Below the pieces are notes generated by a model. The model saw nothing but the letters and a program-made list of their open reading frames with translations, had not been told where the DNA came from and made no database searches. A stretch of DNA of 64,000 nucleotides from assembly GCA_030710605.1 (NCBI GenBank), contig CP092874.1, forward strand, positions 39,504,164 to 39,568,163. Reading direction: 5' to 3'. The stretch's first letter is position 1. Each line of letters opens with the position of its first letter. Of this stretch, positions 20,598-30,314 are shown one piece after another. Made by a program: the position numbers and the translations under genes. Origin of the DNA: Cordylochernes scorpioides. Its lineage: Eukaryota > Arthropoda > Arachnida > Pseudoscorpiones > Chernetidae.

Positions 20598-20978
20598 TGT
20601 AAAGATGATTATTTCTAAATTTATATATTCCCTGAAGTCAACAAACAAAAGTAGAAGATTACTGTAAAATTTCAAATTCTTAATTGCAAAATAAATGGAA
20701 ATGGTCCAAATTTATGTACAATGTAGTGCAACATCCTGTTCAATGTAAGAATCAAGAATGATGATCAGGCTTAAGTCTTATTAAAGGGTTATATTTAAAA
20801 TCCGTGACAAAATAAAGTATGCCTGAGATTTTAAGATTTTCTAATATATCTTGTTTTCTCTCAGCCAAAATTGTAAAATAAAAATGAATATCAAGATACA
20901 ACTTTCCCCAATTTATTTATCCACTCTCTAAATATATTAATTTTGAAAATAGAGCAATCCATAGATAAATCTTTAAAT

Positions 20979-21063
20979 AAAAAGGCATATATTGGATCAA
21001 AATATCATATTGGTAAATATATTGGTAAAATAAATTATATTTTGATCCAATATATGCCTTTTT
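20979..21063. repeat. Perfect 27-bp inverted repeat
   Basis: Left arm 20979-21005 and right arm 21037-21063 are exact reverse complements (aaaggcatatattggatcaa in the left arm) around a 31-nt AT-rich spacer holding two tattggtaaa motifs. It is about 380 bp past the ankyrin ORF. It could be a small MITE or a cruciform-forming relic. 20598-20978 and 21064-21715 are AT-rich and otherwise empty. Confidence 0.85.
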
Positions 21064-21727
21064 AATTAAAAAATATATTTATATATGATGATATTTGTTA
21101 CCCCTCATTTTTTTATTTATAAATATAAAGGCAAATGAAAAAGGCATTTTTAACGCTATTTTTAAACAATTCACCATATCAACTATAATTTACTTTTATT
21201 TGTTATATTTCACCAATATGCTTCAAATATGTCTTATATAATGATGCATTAGCCCCCCATTTGTTATCAAAGTACTAAACTATTTTAGACGCGTATGATT
21301 CTCTTTTTTTTTTTTAATAAACAATTTCTACTGCCCTTACTGAAATGGATCATGTATATAATTAAATTAACAATATCATCTAATAGTATCACCTATATAA
21401 ATAAAATGTGGGCATTTATTTTTAAAGTTTTTATTTAACTTGCACTCATATCTGTCTGTCCACAAATTTTGTAATTGATTTTTAACATACTTCCAGAGCA
21501 CATAGGAAGTTGAACACTTGTACACTTGTTAGAACCTGATGTAAGTTGACAAAATATCTTCTGCCAAAAAAATTTGAAATCAATTAGAATGTAGAAGTCT
21601 GAAATTTTGTACACTTATTCGAATCTAATGACAATTCAGGTTGGTAAATTTTTAAACTTCTTGTTTGTTAGAGTGGTCGGAAATGAACTAATTTCCGAAT
21701 AGTCTCTCAAATTTTATAATTTACTTT

Positions 21728-22033
21728 GGGGGTCGGTAGAAGGATGTTCTAAACAGTTAGTTATCGGCCGCTATGATCCGGGTTCGATTCCCGCATTGGG
21801 CACTTTTCCTGATTAAAAAAAATATCCTCCAATTGCCCCTGATTCTTGCAAAAGTCCAACCCCACTAGCGAGTGCAAGTAACAAACGGGGCTCTGACACA
21901 TTTGTAAGTGCAAAATCGAACTGCTTTTCACATGTTTAGACATGTGGTGCACTTACAGTAAAAGCAGTCGCCTACTTCTACCCACCATGATTATCATGGC
22001 CTGTACTACGTGTACTAGGGATAAACAAAAATA
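21728..22033 (+). mobile_element. tRNA-derived SINE, copy 1
   Basis: About 306 bp flanked by the 12-bp duplication ataatttacttt (21716-21727, 22034-22045). The head is tRNA-like with B box ggttcgattcccgc near 21781 and an A-box-like gtcggtagaaggatg. The body has gactgcttttactgt and paired acatgt motifs, and the 3' end is A-rich. A second copy lies inverted at 62596-62882. Confidence 0.8.
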
Positions 22034-22045
22034 ATAATTTACTTT

Positions 22046-22410
22046 TAATAAACTTTCAGACTACATGGAAGTCTTAAATTTTGAACACTCGCTTAGTTTA
22101 ACCACCATTGGAGGTGTACACATTTCCTGACAGCTGGCTGGTTGGGAAAACTGTTGGAAGTAGCGATTTGAATTCTTCAGTGATTATTCAAGACTTCAAG
22201 AAGTAAGATATCCAAATATTCAGGTTCTTAGCATATAACCTCTTTAGAATTAAAGGTAAAAATAAAATTGGTATAAATAAATATATATATATATATTTTT
22301 CTGTTTAAGTAATTTGTTTCCAATAGCATCACATGCACACATTTATATTAAATATACCTATATATGTGTGTTACAACATCCTTCCTTTATCCTTTCCATT
22401 TTATTTTATT
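22046..22410. other. AT-rich interval, nothing recognised
   Basis: Contains short TA runs and a T-rich stretch. There is no ORF, RNA or repeat that I can support. Confidence 0.5.
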
Positions 22411-22885
22411 TTATATATCTATAAAAATGATATCCAAAATAGATGTTTGTTATCGCGTTGCGCAAAATCTACAGAATAAAACATTATGAAATTTCGCATG
22501 TAGGTAGCTGAAGATTTCGTTTAACATATAGGCTATTCAAAAAAACTAAAAAGGTTAATGTGCTTTTTTTTTAAATATAAAACCAGAAAGCATTATTTCC
22601 AGCCTTTTGCCGCTTGGGCGCAGCACTGGACGCGACGATAAATGAATTTGATTGGTTAAAAATTTACATGTGGTTTGTTTACACGATTATGTTAGTTTGT
22701 TTACACGATTATTGTTTTTAAAAGGTAAGAGTATCCAATCGTCGTGAAACTTTAGAAAGTTAGTTATTATACTACTGGGAAGGTTTCTGGCTTGAATTTG
22801 ATTTGAAATAAATATTCTTTGCAATTTTATTTGCAAATTTTCTACTTTCACTCGCAAGCAGCGCCTCTCGCGGCATCTGGTGAAA
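22411..22885. repeat. Family D repeat, unit 1
   Basis: Starts tatatctataaaaatgatat and contains gttatcgcgttgcgcaaaat, ctgaagatttcgtttaacat and a caagcagcgcctctcgcgg end. It is followed directly by a second unit. Other copies are at 35470-35634 plus 42081-42400 (split by BEL). The TCTATAAAAATGA start is Helitron-like but no hairpin/CTAG end is seen, so class is open. Confidence 0.6.
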
Positions 22886-23700
22886 TCCTTATATCTATAA
22901 AAATGAATCCAAAATCGATGTTTGTTATCGCTTTGCGCAAAATCTACAGAATAAATCATTATGAAATTTCGCATGTAGGTAGCTGAAGATTTCGTTTAAC
23001 ATATTGGCTATTCAAAAAACTAAAAATATTAATGTGCTTTTTAAAATAATATAAAATAAAAAAGCGTTAATTCCAGCCTTTTACCGCTTTGGCGCAGCAC
23101 TGGTCGCGACGATAAATGAATTTGATTGGTTAATAATTAACACGTGGTTTGTTTACACGATGAATGTTAGTTTGTTCACATGATGAATTTTTTTAAAAGG
23201 TATGATTATCCAATCGCCGTGAAACTTTAGGAAGTTATTTATTATACTATTGGCAAGGTTTCTTGTTTGAATTTGATTTGAAATAAATATTTTTTGCAAT
23301 TTTATTTGCAAATTTTCTACTTTCACTCGCAAGCAGCGCCTCTAGCCGTATCTGGTGAAATTATATTTCTAAATTGTAACAATGCTTAAAATATGTTCCA
23401 AGTATATTAAATTTAATTTGAAAATTTAGTAATATAATATTCCAATGACGTAAAAAAACTTGCAATTTCAATATTAATATATATTTAAAGAAAATATTGT
23501 AACGTTTTTGTGTTAAATATTCAAATGTAATGTTAAAATATATTTTTACATTTTTAATTTAATTTGTTGTTGTTTTATAATAGTGAAGATGAAAATTACA
23601 TTATTGCTGTTGTTTATTATCGTTTGTTTATATAAAAAACTTACATTGTATGTGATGATGATAACAAAAATGATTTTTTAAATCTAATAATATATATAGT
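22886..23700. repeat. Family D repeat, unit 2 and trailing module
   Basis: The second unit (22886-23365) runs head-to-tail with unit 1. It is followed by an AT-rich module (gtaatataatattccaatga, ttgttgttgttttataatag-like) found again at 33110-33368 and, partly, at 42400-42530. No coding sequence. Confidence 0.6.
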
Positions 23701-23706
23701 CAGAAC

Positions 23707-23926
23707 TGTGAGCAGGTGTGTAGTATACTTGCATGTTTGCTCTTTGCATATTTGCTCGTGGCATGTTTGGCACGATTTGCATAGTTGTTATAACTTATTT
23801 GTGCCAGCTATATATAGAGCGTGTGTGCCAGTCCAGCCAGAGGAGAATAGGGATAGTCTTGTTACCTAAAACGACTTTTGCTTATATAGTTTTATCCGGA
23901 CAAATAAAGAGCATTTGTATAAAACA
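23707..23926 (+). repeat. Gypsy-1 5' LTR
   Basis: Begins TGTGAGCAGGTG and ends AAAACA, 220 bp. It contains tatatatagagcg (TATA-like) and aataaagagc (polyadenylation-like). A TGGTGGCAACGG primer-binding-like sequence follows immediately at 23927. The first 153 bp match the truncated 3' LTR with about 3 differences. Confidence 0.85.
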
Positions 23927-24007
23927 TGGTGGCAACGGTGACTGGATAAAATACGAACCCGTATATTGCAAAGTAGCGTTTTGGTGTACCTTGGAAGATA
24001 ATTCAAC

Positions 24008-25603
24008 ATGGCTCTGATTCAGCCTCCAGAAACTTTCGACTTCTCGAATCCCAACGAATGGCCAAAATGGAGGAAGCGATTCGAACGATACCTCGTGGTC
24101 AGTGGAATGAAGAAGAAAGAGGAGGCGGACAAGATCGATTTGCTGATGTACTTGATAGGAGACCGCGCGGATGATATATTCAGGACCTTTAGGTTCGAAA
24201 AGGAGGAAGAGGCAACGAAATTTGATTCCGTCCTCAAGGCGTTCGACAGCCACTTCTGTGTCAGGAAGAATATTATCTACGAACGTGCGAAATTTAATTC
24301 AAGAATCCAAAAGGATCGGGAGCCAGTGGACGAATTCATCATTTCATTGTACAAATTGGCTGATAGTTGCGAATTTGAGGGTCTTCATGAGCAGTTGATC
24401 CGTGACCGAATTGTGGTTGGAGTGAGGGACAAAGCTTTATCTGAAAGAATGCAGTTGGACAGCGAACTGACTTTGGAAAAGGCTGTGAAAATGGTTCGGC
24501 AGCAAGAAGCCGTTCGACAGCAGCAAGTCGACCTGCAGCGTCCCTCAACAAGCCAAATGGTCAACCAGGTGAGGTTCAACTCGAGAAAACTTTCACCGAA
24601 GCAACAACAGCATCCTTCGGGGAAGAAGGAAAAGTCAGCCAAAACAAGAACAAGATGTCCAAAGTGCGGAGGTTTCACCCACAGGGAAGGACAGGCTTGC
24701 CGTGCTGAAGGAAAAAGGTGTAACCTATGTTAAAAAACTGGCCATTTTGCAAATTGCTGCCCAGATAAGCAGGCGAAGACTGCGAAAGTCAAAGCTGTTT
24801 CTGAACTGGATGAAGAAATTGGTTTTCTCCTGGGTGTCTCAGCTGTAGAGGATTAATCTAATCTCGATGATGATGAAGTCGAGTGCAGGAGGCGATGGAC
24901 AGCAGAAATCCAGGTGAACGGGAAACAGGTGAAGTTCAAGCTCGACTCCCAGGCGGATTTTACATGTGTTCCTCTGTGTCTCTTCAAGACGATAATGGGA
25001 CAGCAACGACTGGTAGAGAGTAACATCAACCTTAGAGCTTCTGAATTTTCCGAACTTCAGACTGTGGGTATGTTTGTGTCAACGCTGCGAAATGGCAGTT
25101 ATGAAATCAAGGAGAGGATTTATGTCATTCGTCGTTTGAGTGAACCTCTTCTGAGTCGCCGGGCATGTGAGCTCTTGAACCTGGCGAGGCGAATTGAAGT
25201 GGTTGCGACGAAAATTAACCCGATCAAGGAATTCCCCGAAGTATTTGAAGGACTGGGACAGATCGGAAGCCCTTGCGAAATCAAATTGAAACCTGGAGCA
25301 AACCCATATGCTGTGCATACTCCTCGACGGGTACCAACTTTCGCAAAGTAGTACGGATTCACACATGTTACTTTAAGTCCTAGATTCCCGCAGAGCAATG
25401 GGATGGCAGAAGCAGGTGTGAAAATTCCTAGATTGATCCTCAAGAAAAATCAAGACCCATCGCTTGGACTCCTGGAGTGTCGATCGACCCCTTTGGAGAA
25501 CGATTGCAGCCCTGCTGAGCTTCTCATGGGACGTAAACTCCGAACGACCTTGCCAATTGCACCAGAGAATCTTGGTCCAAGGTTGGTGACTCTCAGACCC
25601 TGA
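24008..25603 (+). pseudogene. Gypsy-1 gag-protease and integrase tail (deleted pol)
   Basis: ATG at 24008. Residues 1-241 are gag (PPETFDFSNPNEWPKWRKRF) with two knuckles CPKCGGFTHREGQAC and C..C*KTGHFANCC, the latter broken by TAA after CNLC. A second TAA follows near 24856. The frame then continues as aspartic protease (KFKLDSQADFTCVP: the DTG box reads DSQ) to the RT entry (PYAVHTPRRVPTFAK), ending in TAG at about 25349. 25358-25603 resumes with the integrase end (NGMAEAGVKI, CSPAELLMGRKLRTTLP). The gag resembles K02A2.6-type Gypsy elements. Loss of the catalytic protease motif and of RT/IN shows it is dead. Confidence 0.8.
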
Positions 25604-25859
25604 ATAGAAAGGAGGAGAGGAGGAGAAGGGATATGAAATCCAGATATGATCGACGCTGCGGAGCTGGGGACGTGGAGGAACTGGTTAAAAATGAAAAGAC
25701 CCCAGCTGTGGATTATCCCTCTGGCGACTCAGATGACGGCCAGATAAGAACACGGAGTGGACGAATTGTTAAACCCGTGGATCGCCTTCATTGTTGATTA
25801 TACTGTGCATTTAAAGTTTGTAATGTATATGTATATATTTCAGATCTTAAAAAGGGGGA

Positions 25860-26012
25860 TGTGAGCAGGCGTGTAGTATATTTGCATGTTTGCTCTTTGC
25901 ATATTTGCTCGTGGCATGTTTGGCACGATTTGCATAGTTGTTATAACTTATTTGTGCCAGCTATATATAGAGCGTGTGCGCCAGTCCAGCCAGAGGAGAA
26001 TAGGGATAGTCT
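25860..26012 (+). repeat. Gypsy-1 3' LTR, truncated
   Basis: Follows a purine tract (aaaaaggggga). It copies the first 153 bp of the 5' LTR and stops at gggatagtct, where a GC-rich unrelated sequence begins. The last about 67 bp, including the polyadenylation signal, are absent. Confidence 0.85.
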
Positions 26013-26100
26013 GTCATCTGTAACGGATGCGCGCGCACAGGGAGGTCACGTGCTCGCCGGCAGCCAACGGGCGCGCGCCGCCGGCGGGGGGGGGGGGGGG
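26013..26100 (+). repeat. GC-rich repeat module with G15 run
   Basis: gtaacggatgcgcgcgcac, cacgtgctcgccggcagcc and a 15-G run (26086-26100). The module is present inverted at 63600-63690 (gctgccggcgagcacgta) and in part at 63330-63345. It starts exactly where Gypsy-1 is cut. Base composition is far from the surroundings. Confidence 0.6.
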
Positions 26101-26252
26101 CATTACTTCATAGATTATAAACACAAGGTAATAAGGCCAAATAAAAAAATAGTGTGTAATAAGGCACAATTTGGATTATAGATTATAAACACAAGGTAAT
26201 AATACCTAATCCAAATAAATAAATAGTGTGTGATAAGGCACAATTTGGATTA
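26101..26252 (+). repeat. Two-unit tandem repeat (about 72 bp)
   Basis: ttataaacacaaggtaataa ... gcacaatttggattat occurs twice in succession (about 26108-26177 and 26178-26252). Nothing coding. Confidence 0.7.
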
Positions 26253-26253
26253 T

Positions 26254-26779
26254 CTATATATATATATAATTGAATGTCTGTCTGTCTGTACTCTATAGAT
26301 TCAAAAACCATACATCCAATCGCCGTGAAATTTTGGGATATTATTAGGTTTATCACCGGGAAGGTTTTTGAAAAATAATTTTATGAATATCTTGAATATC
26401 CTTAGAGTTATTTGCAGATTTGTAGATTTAACTCGCAAGCAGCGCCCCCATTGTGACGATGATAACAAGTTTTCTTATCACTAAGTTTGTTATCTTAAAT
26501 ATTATTTATCAAAAGTAAGATTATCTCAGGATGACACGGCAATTTATTTGAGACAAGAAAATAGATACAATTCCAAGGCGAAGATACTATTCCTTTAACT
26601 TCCAATTACCGAGGAAACCAATTAATATTGATTTTATTCAACTTATCGAGTATTTTTCAAGGGACCGGGAAAAATGTTCACTAGATAAAACTATGATTTT
26701 CTAATGTAGAAAATTAGGAAAGAAAAAATGTTCACTTTATCGAGAGATTCAAATTTACGAGTTTCAAATTATCAAAATA
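26254..26779 (+). mobile_element. Helitron family B, 3'-truncated
   Basis: 5' TCTATATATATATATAATTG then the family B body to caaattatcaaaata. The hairpin/CTAG end is replaced by the start of a minus-strand family A element. Confidence 0.7.
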
Positions 26780-27210
26780 CTAGACGAATGACCCGGGCAA
26801 CGCCCGGGTTTTACCCGATTAAATGTTTTTATTCAAATACTATTCGTTACAATTATAAATTGGCACCGTGGACGTCACTTTTGTGAAACGTCCCGCTCCA
26901 AACTTTACAGTTAGATTAGTTACGATATACACATGTGTAAATCTTCAAATCGAGCGAGCGTCTATAAATATCTCGATTTAGATCAAGTATTCTAATTATT
27001 AAGCGAACTATTATTAATAAAATTTTGAGAAGATATCGATTTTAAACGTATTTATAACCTTGATAGAGGGCGCTGTTCGTGAGCTAAGTAGAATAATTTG
27101 AATATATAGTTTTAATATTTAATTTATATATAATTTAAAATAGCCTATCGTTTTCCTCGTATTTGTTTACCTATATATGGAATTTTTGGTACTGTAAAAA
27201 AAAAAAACTT
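26780..27210 (-). mobile_element. Helitron, family A 3' end (minus strand)
   Basis: CTAG at 26780-26783 and hairpin cccgggcaacgcccggg. The body continues into the gagggcgctgttcgtgagc and aatagcctatcg segment shared with the mosaic element at 8477-8998. The 5' end is broken near a poly-A stretch before the tRNA-like relic. Confidence 0.6.
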
Positions 27211-27237
27211 TGCTTCAATAATATTTAAAAAAAAAAA

Positions 27238-27314
27238 AAGCACCCAGGCTAAGTTTGGAACCAAGGTTGTGGAAATACGAAGCCATACACCTAACCATTA
27301 AGCCACGCTTGGCA
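27238..27314 (-). pseudogene. tRNA-like relic 1
   Basis: On the minus strand gtggcttaatggttaggtg resembles an A box/D arm and ttggttccaaacttag a decayed B box/T arm. It is homologous to the relic at 28290-28372. The cloverleaf does not close and no isotype can be assigned. Confidence 0.4.
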
Positions 27315-27379
27315 TCATAAATATTCGCATGTAAAGCTATTTCAGGCCTTACATATTTCTAACGACCTTTTTGAAATAG

Positions 27380-27880
27380 GTTTTTGAAACATGGAAATTA
27401 TAATACCTCAAATAAATAGAAATATAGTGAACACAAATAAAACATACCAAATATTTCGAATTAGAGCAGTTATTTTAAACGGCGAATTAGATCAGTTATA
27501 TCTAAAAATGAAAATATATAAATAAATAAAACATACCAAATATTTCAAGAGCAGTTATTTTAAACGTCGAATTAGATCAGTTATTTCTAAAAATGAAAAT
27601 ATATAAATAAATAAAACCTACCAAATATTTCAAATTAGAGCAGTTATTATATAAATATTTATATTATATGTGTTATTAAGCGAACTATTTTAAACGGCGA
27701 ATTAGATCAGTTAGTTATTAAGCGAACTATTATTAGATATTTTAAACGGCGAATTAGATCAGTTATATCTAAAAATGAAAATATATAAATAAATAAAACC
27801 TACCAAATATTTCAAATTAGAGCAGTTATTATATAAATATTTATATTATATGTGTTATTAAGCGAACTATTATTAATAAA
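27380..27880. repeat. Irregular tandem repeat, units about 85-130 bp
   Basis: accaaatatttcaaattaga, gcagttattttaaacggcg and aaaatatataaataaataaa recur at least four times in varied order. AT-rich and non-coding. 27881-28127 continues with the gagggcgctgatcgtgagc segment common to Helitron mosaics. Confidence 0.7.
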
Positions 27881-28127
27881 ATATTGAGAAGATTTAGATT
27901 TTAAACGTATTTATAACCTTTTAGTATTGATAGAGGGCGCTGATCGTGAGCTAAGTTAAATAATTTGAATATATAGTTTTAATAATTGATTTATATATTT
28001 TTTTAAAAATAGCCTATCGTCACCCCCGTTATTTTTTACCTATGTATGGAAATTTTGGTTTGAATTAGTGAACTACTGCGAATTTGTATACCGGACATAC
28101 CAACAGACCAACAAACAAACATACAAA

Positions 28128-28215
28128 CATTCATTTTTATATATATTTTTATATATATATTTTTATATATATATTTTTTATATATATTTTTTATATATAT
28201 TTTTATATATATAAA
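28128..28215. repeat. TATATATTTTTA microsatellite
   Basis: Expanded copies of tatatatatttttatatata at the 5' tip of a Helitron-like element, giving about 88 bp of pure A/T. Confidence 0.8.
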
Positions 28216-28289
28216 ACGTACATTTTAAATAAAATAATATTTTTAATAATTTGCTACAATAATATAAAAGAAATGAAAAAAAAATAACA

Positions 28290-28372
28290 CCCACCCTGAG
28301 CCTCGAACCTAGGTTGCGGGGGTACGAAGCTGTGTACCTAACCTATAGGCTAAGCTTGACGTTACAAATAAG
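28290..28372 (-). pseudogene. tRNA-like relic 2
   Basis: Minus strand: tagcctataggttaggta (A-box-like) and ctaggttcgaggctcag (B-box-like) at about the right distance. Acceptor and anticodon stems do not pair well. It sits in Helitron-like flanks like relic 1. Isotype unassigned. Confidence 0.45.
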
Positions 28373-28389
28373 CTCATGCGAGGCTATTT

Positions 28390-28792
28390 AAGGCCATACG
28401 TCTACCGCGAGGGGGCGCTGATTGCGAGTGAATTTACGTTTAATTGTAAATAAAAATGCAACGAAAGGTTATTTCTAAAGAGTAATTAGCCAGAAACCAT
28501 CCCGGTAGTATACTAAACATCTTCTTAAAGTTTCATCACGATTGGTTTAAACGTATTTATAACCTTTTAGTATTGATAGAGGGCGCTGCTCGTGAGCTAA
28601 GTTGAATAATTTGAATATATAGTTTTAATAATTGATTTATATATTTTTTAAAATAGCCTATCGTCACCCCCGTTATTTTTTACCTATGTATGGAAATTTT
28701 GGTTTGAATTAGTGAACTACTGCGAATTTGTATACCGGACATACCAACAGACCAACAAACATACAAACATTCATTTTTATATATATAGATAT
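28390..28792. repeat. Helitron-mosaic fragments, no gene
   Basis: Contains gagggggcgctgattgcgag, tagccagaaaccatcccggt and a segment ending gtataccggacataccaac plus tatatata, all shared with other Helitron mosaics in the window. Ends are not resolved. Confidence 0.5.
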
Positions 28793-28892
28793 CTTTTTTT
28801 TTATAAGTTTTTAGAGAAATGTTTTAACAAATGTTCGCTAGACAAACCTTTACTCGGGTAAAACCCCGGGCGAAGCCGGGTACGTCCGCTAG
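28793..28892 (+). mobile_element. Helitron family B 3'-terminal fragment
   Basis: caaatgttcgctagacaaac, hairpin ccccgggcgaagccggg and CTAG at 28889-28892 followed by T. Only about 100 bp remain. Confidence 0.7.
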
Positions 28893-28985
28893 TATTTAAT
28901 ACAGTTATCAGCGTCATGCACAATTCTGTCACGTTAAGACACGTGTCAAGTTACGGTAAGTAGAAATTTAAAAATTTAAAAAAGA

Positions 28986-29058
28986 TGCCGAAACCCGGGA
29001 TCGAACCGGGGATTTTTAGATATTCAGTCTAACGCTCTCCTAACTGAGCTATTTCGGC
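28986..29058 (-). tRNA. tRNA-Phe (GAA)
   Basis: 73 nt. The acceptor stem GCCGAAA/TTTCGGC is perfect, as are the D stem GCTC/GAGC, anticodon stem TTAGA/TCTAA and T stem CCCGG/CCGGG. The anticodon loop CTGAATA gives anticodon GAA, so it charges phenylalanine. A and B boxes are intact. Upstream on the plus strand lies taatacagttatcagcgtca, the same flank found before tRNA-Gly cassettes, so it too may be repeat-borne. It looks functional. Confidence 0.9.
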
Positions 29059-29270
29059 TTATTTTATTTATTTCTATAGAAGCTTCTATTTTTATAATTA
29101 TGTATATTTTCAAAAAGTCAATTCACACCTCTTCGCTGGAGACCATGGGAATACTGACTAATTCATTATGCTAACATAATTATAAATACAAGTATCAGAG
29201 TCATCAACAATTCTGCCATCGTTTGCTTTTGTGAATGGAATAAATACCCAAATAGGGCCATTTCTTATAA

Positions 29271-29341
29271 GCATCGGTCGTTCAGTGGTAGAATGCTCGC
29301 CTGCCACGCGGGCAGCCTGGGTTCGATTCCCGGCCGATGCA
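29271..29341 (+). tRNA. tRNA-Gly (GCC), best-preserved copy
   Basis: 71 nt with perfect acceptor (GCATCGG/CCGATGC) and anticodon (CTCGC/GCGGG) stems and anticodon GCC in loop CTGCCAC. The T stem has one T-G wobble, and position 9 is C rather than the usual G. It is the most tRNA-like of the four glycine-type copies and shares their flanks (gaatggaataaatacc before; T-run and acaatttttaaaactc after). Probably functional. Confidence 0.88.
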
Positions 29342-29386
29342 TTTTTTTTTCTTTTTTACAATTTTTAAAACTCATTTATATTATTA

Positions 29387-29755
29387 TCCCTATATATATA
29401 TAAGTCAGCGTATGTATGTATGTATGTTTGTCAACTATACACGTCCACAATACGTAACTAATATGACTGATATTTTAACAGTATATAAAGTAGAATCTGG
29501 AAAAACTCTTAGTGAAAATTTCAGGTCTCTATCCCGAAAATCCGTCGTGTTTTTTGCAAATTTGCTCTTTCGCTCGCGCCTCTAGCGGTGAAAATGAGGG
29601 GTAATACCAGCTGACCTAATGTACATGTAAAGTTTGGAGCGGGACGTTTCACAAGAGTGACATCCACGGCTCCAATTTATAATTGTAACAAATAGTATTT
29701 GAATAAAAACATTCAATCGGGTAAAACACGGGCGTTGCCCGGGTCATTCGGCTAG
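29387..29755 (+). mobile_element. Helitron family A, complete short copy (369 bp)
   Basis: Begins TCCCTATATATATATAAGTC directly after an A and ends with hairpin cacgggcgttgcccggg and CTAG before T. This fits A^T insertion without target duplication. It lacks the middle of the 700-bp copy at 55661-56360, an internal deletion derivative. Confidence 0.85.
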
Positions 29756-29761
29756 TCTATA

Positions 29762-30314
29762 TCTATATATATAAAATTGAATGTCTGTCTGTCTGTCTGT
29801 TTGTCTGTACTCTATAGATTCAAAAACCATACATCCAATCGCCGTGAAATTTTGGGATATTATTAGGTATATCACCGGGAAGGTTTTTGAAAAATAATTT
29901 CATGAATATATTGAATATCCTTAGAGTTATTTGCAGATTTGTAGATTTAACTCGCAAGCAGCGCCCCCATTGTGACGATGATAACAAGTTTTCTTATCAC
30001 TAAGTTTGTTATCTTAAATATTATTTATCAAAAGTAAGATTATCTCAGGATGACACGGGAAAAAAATGTTCACTGGATAAAACTATGATTTTCTAATGTA
30101 GAAAATTAGAAAAGACAAAATTCAGGATGACACTGCACACAGGGACCGGGAAAAAATTTTCACTTTTTCGAGAGATTCAAATTTACGAGTTTCAAATTAT
30201 CAAAATATATCTTTTTTTTTTTAAATAAGTTTTTAGAGAATTGTTTTAACAAATGTTCGCTAGACAAACCTTTACTCGGGTAAAACCTCGGGCGAAGCCG
30301 GGTACGTCCGATAG
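29762..30314 (+). mobile_element. Helitron family B copy
   Basis: 5' TCTATATATATAAAATTG; 3' hairpin ctcgggcgaagccggg and terminal ATAG (CTAG mutated) at 30311-30314. About 553 bp. It follows family A after a six-base spacer. Confidence 0.8.

Larger units (their letters stand above)
23707..26012 (+). mobile_element. Gypsy-1: internally deleted Ty3/Gypsy element
   Basis: 5' LTR, gag, protease, the first codons of the reverse transcriptase, then a jump straight to the end of the integrase and a truncated 3' LTR. RT, RNase H and most of the integrase are missing (roughly 2.5 kb by comparison with full elements). It is non-autonomous. Confidence 0.85.

Noticed and set aside
21770-21803. Functional tRNA gene at the SINE head
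   Set aside because: The B box is good but acceptor and anticodon stems do not form; flanking 12-bp duplications show it is a SINE head.
21761-21952. 63-codon minus-strand frame
   Set aside because: Lies wholly within the SINE.
23733-24017. 94-codon frame over the Gypsy-1 5' LTR
   Set aside because: It lies in LTR and primer-site sequence and ends inside the start of gag in another frame.
25861-26181. 106-codon open frame over the Gypsy-1 3' LTR and G run
   Set aside because: It crosses an LTR, a GC-rich repeat and a homopolymer; no protein-like composition.
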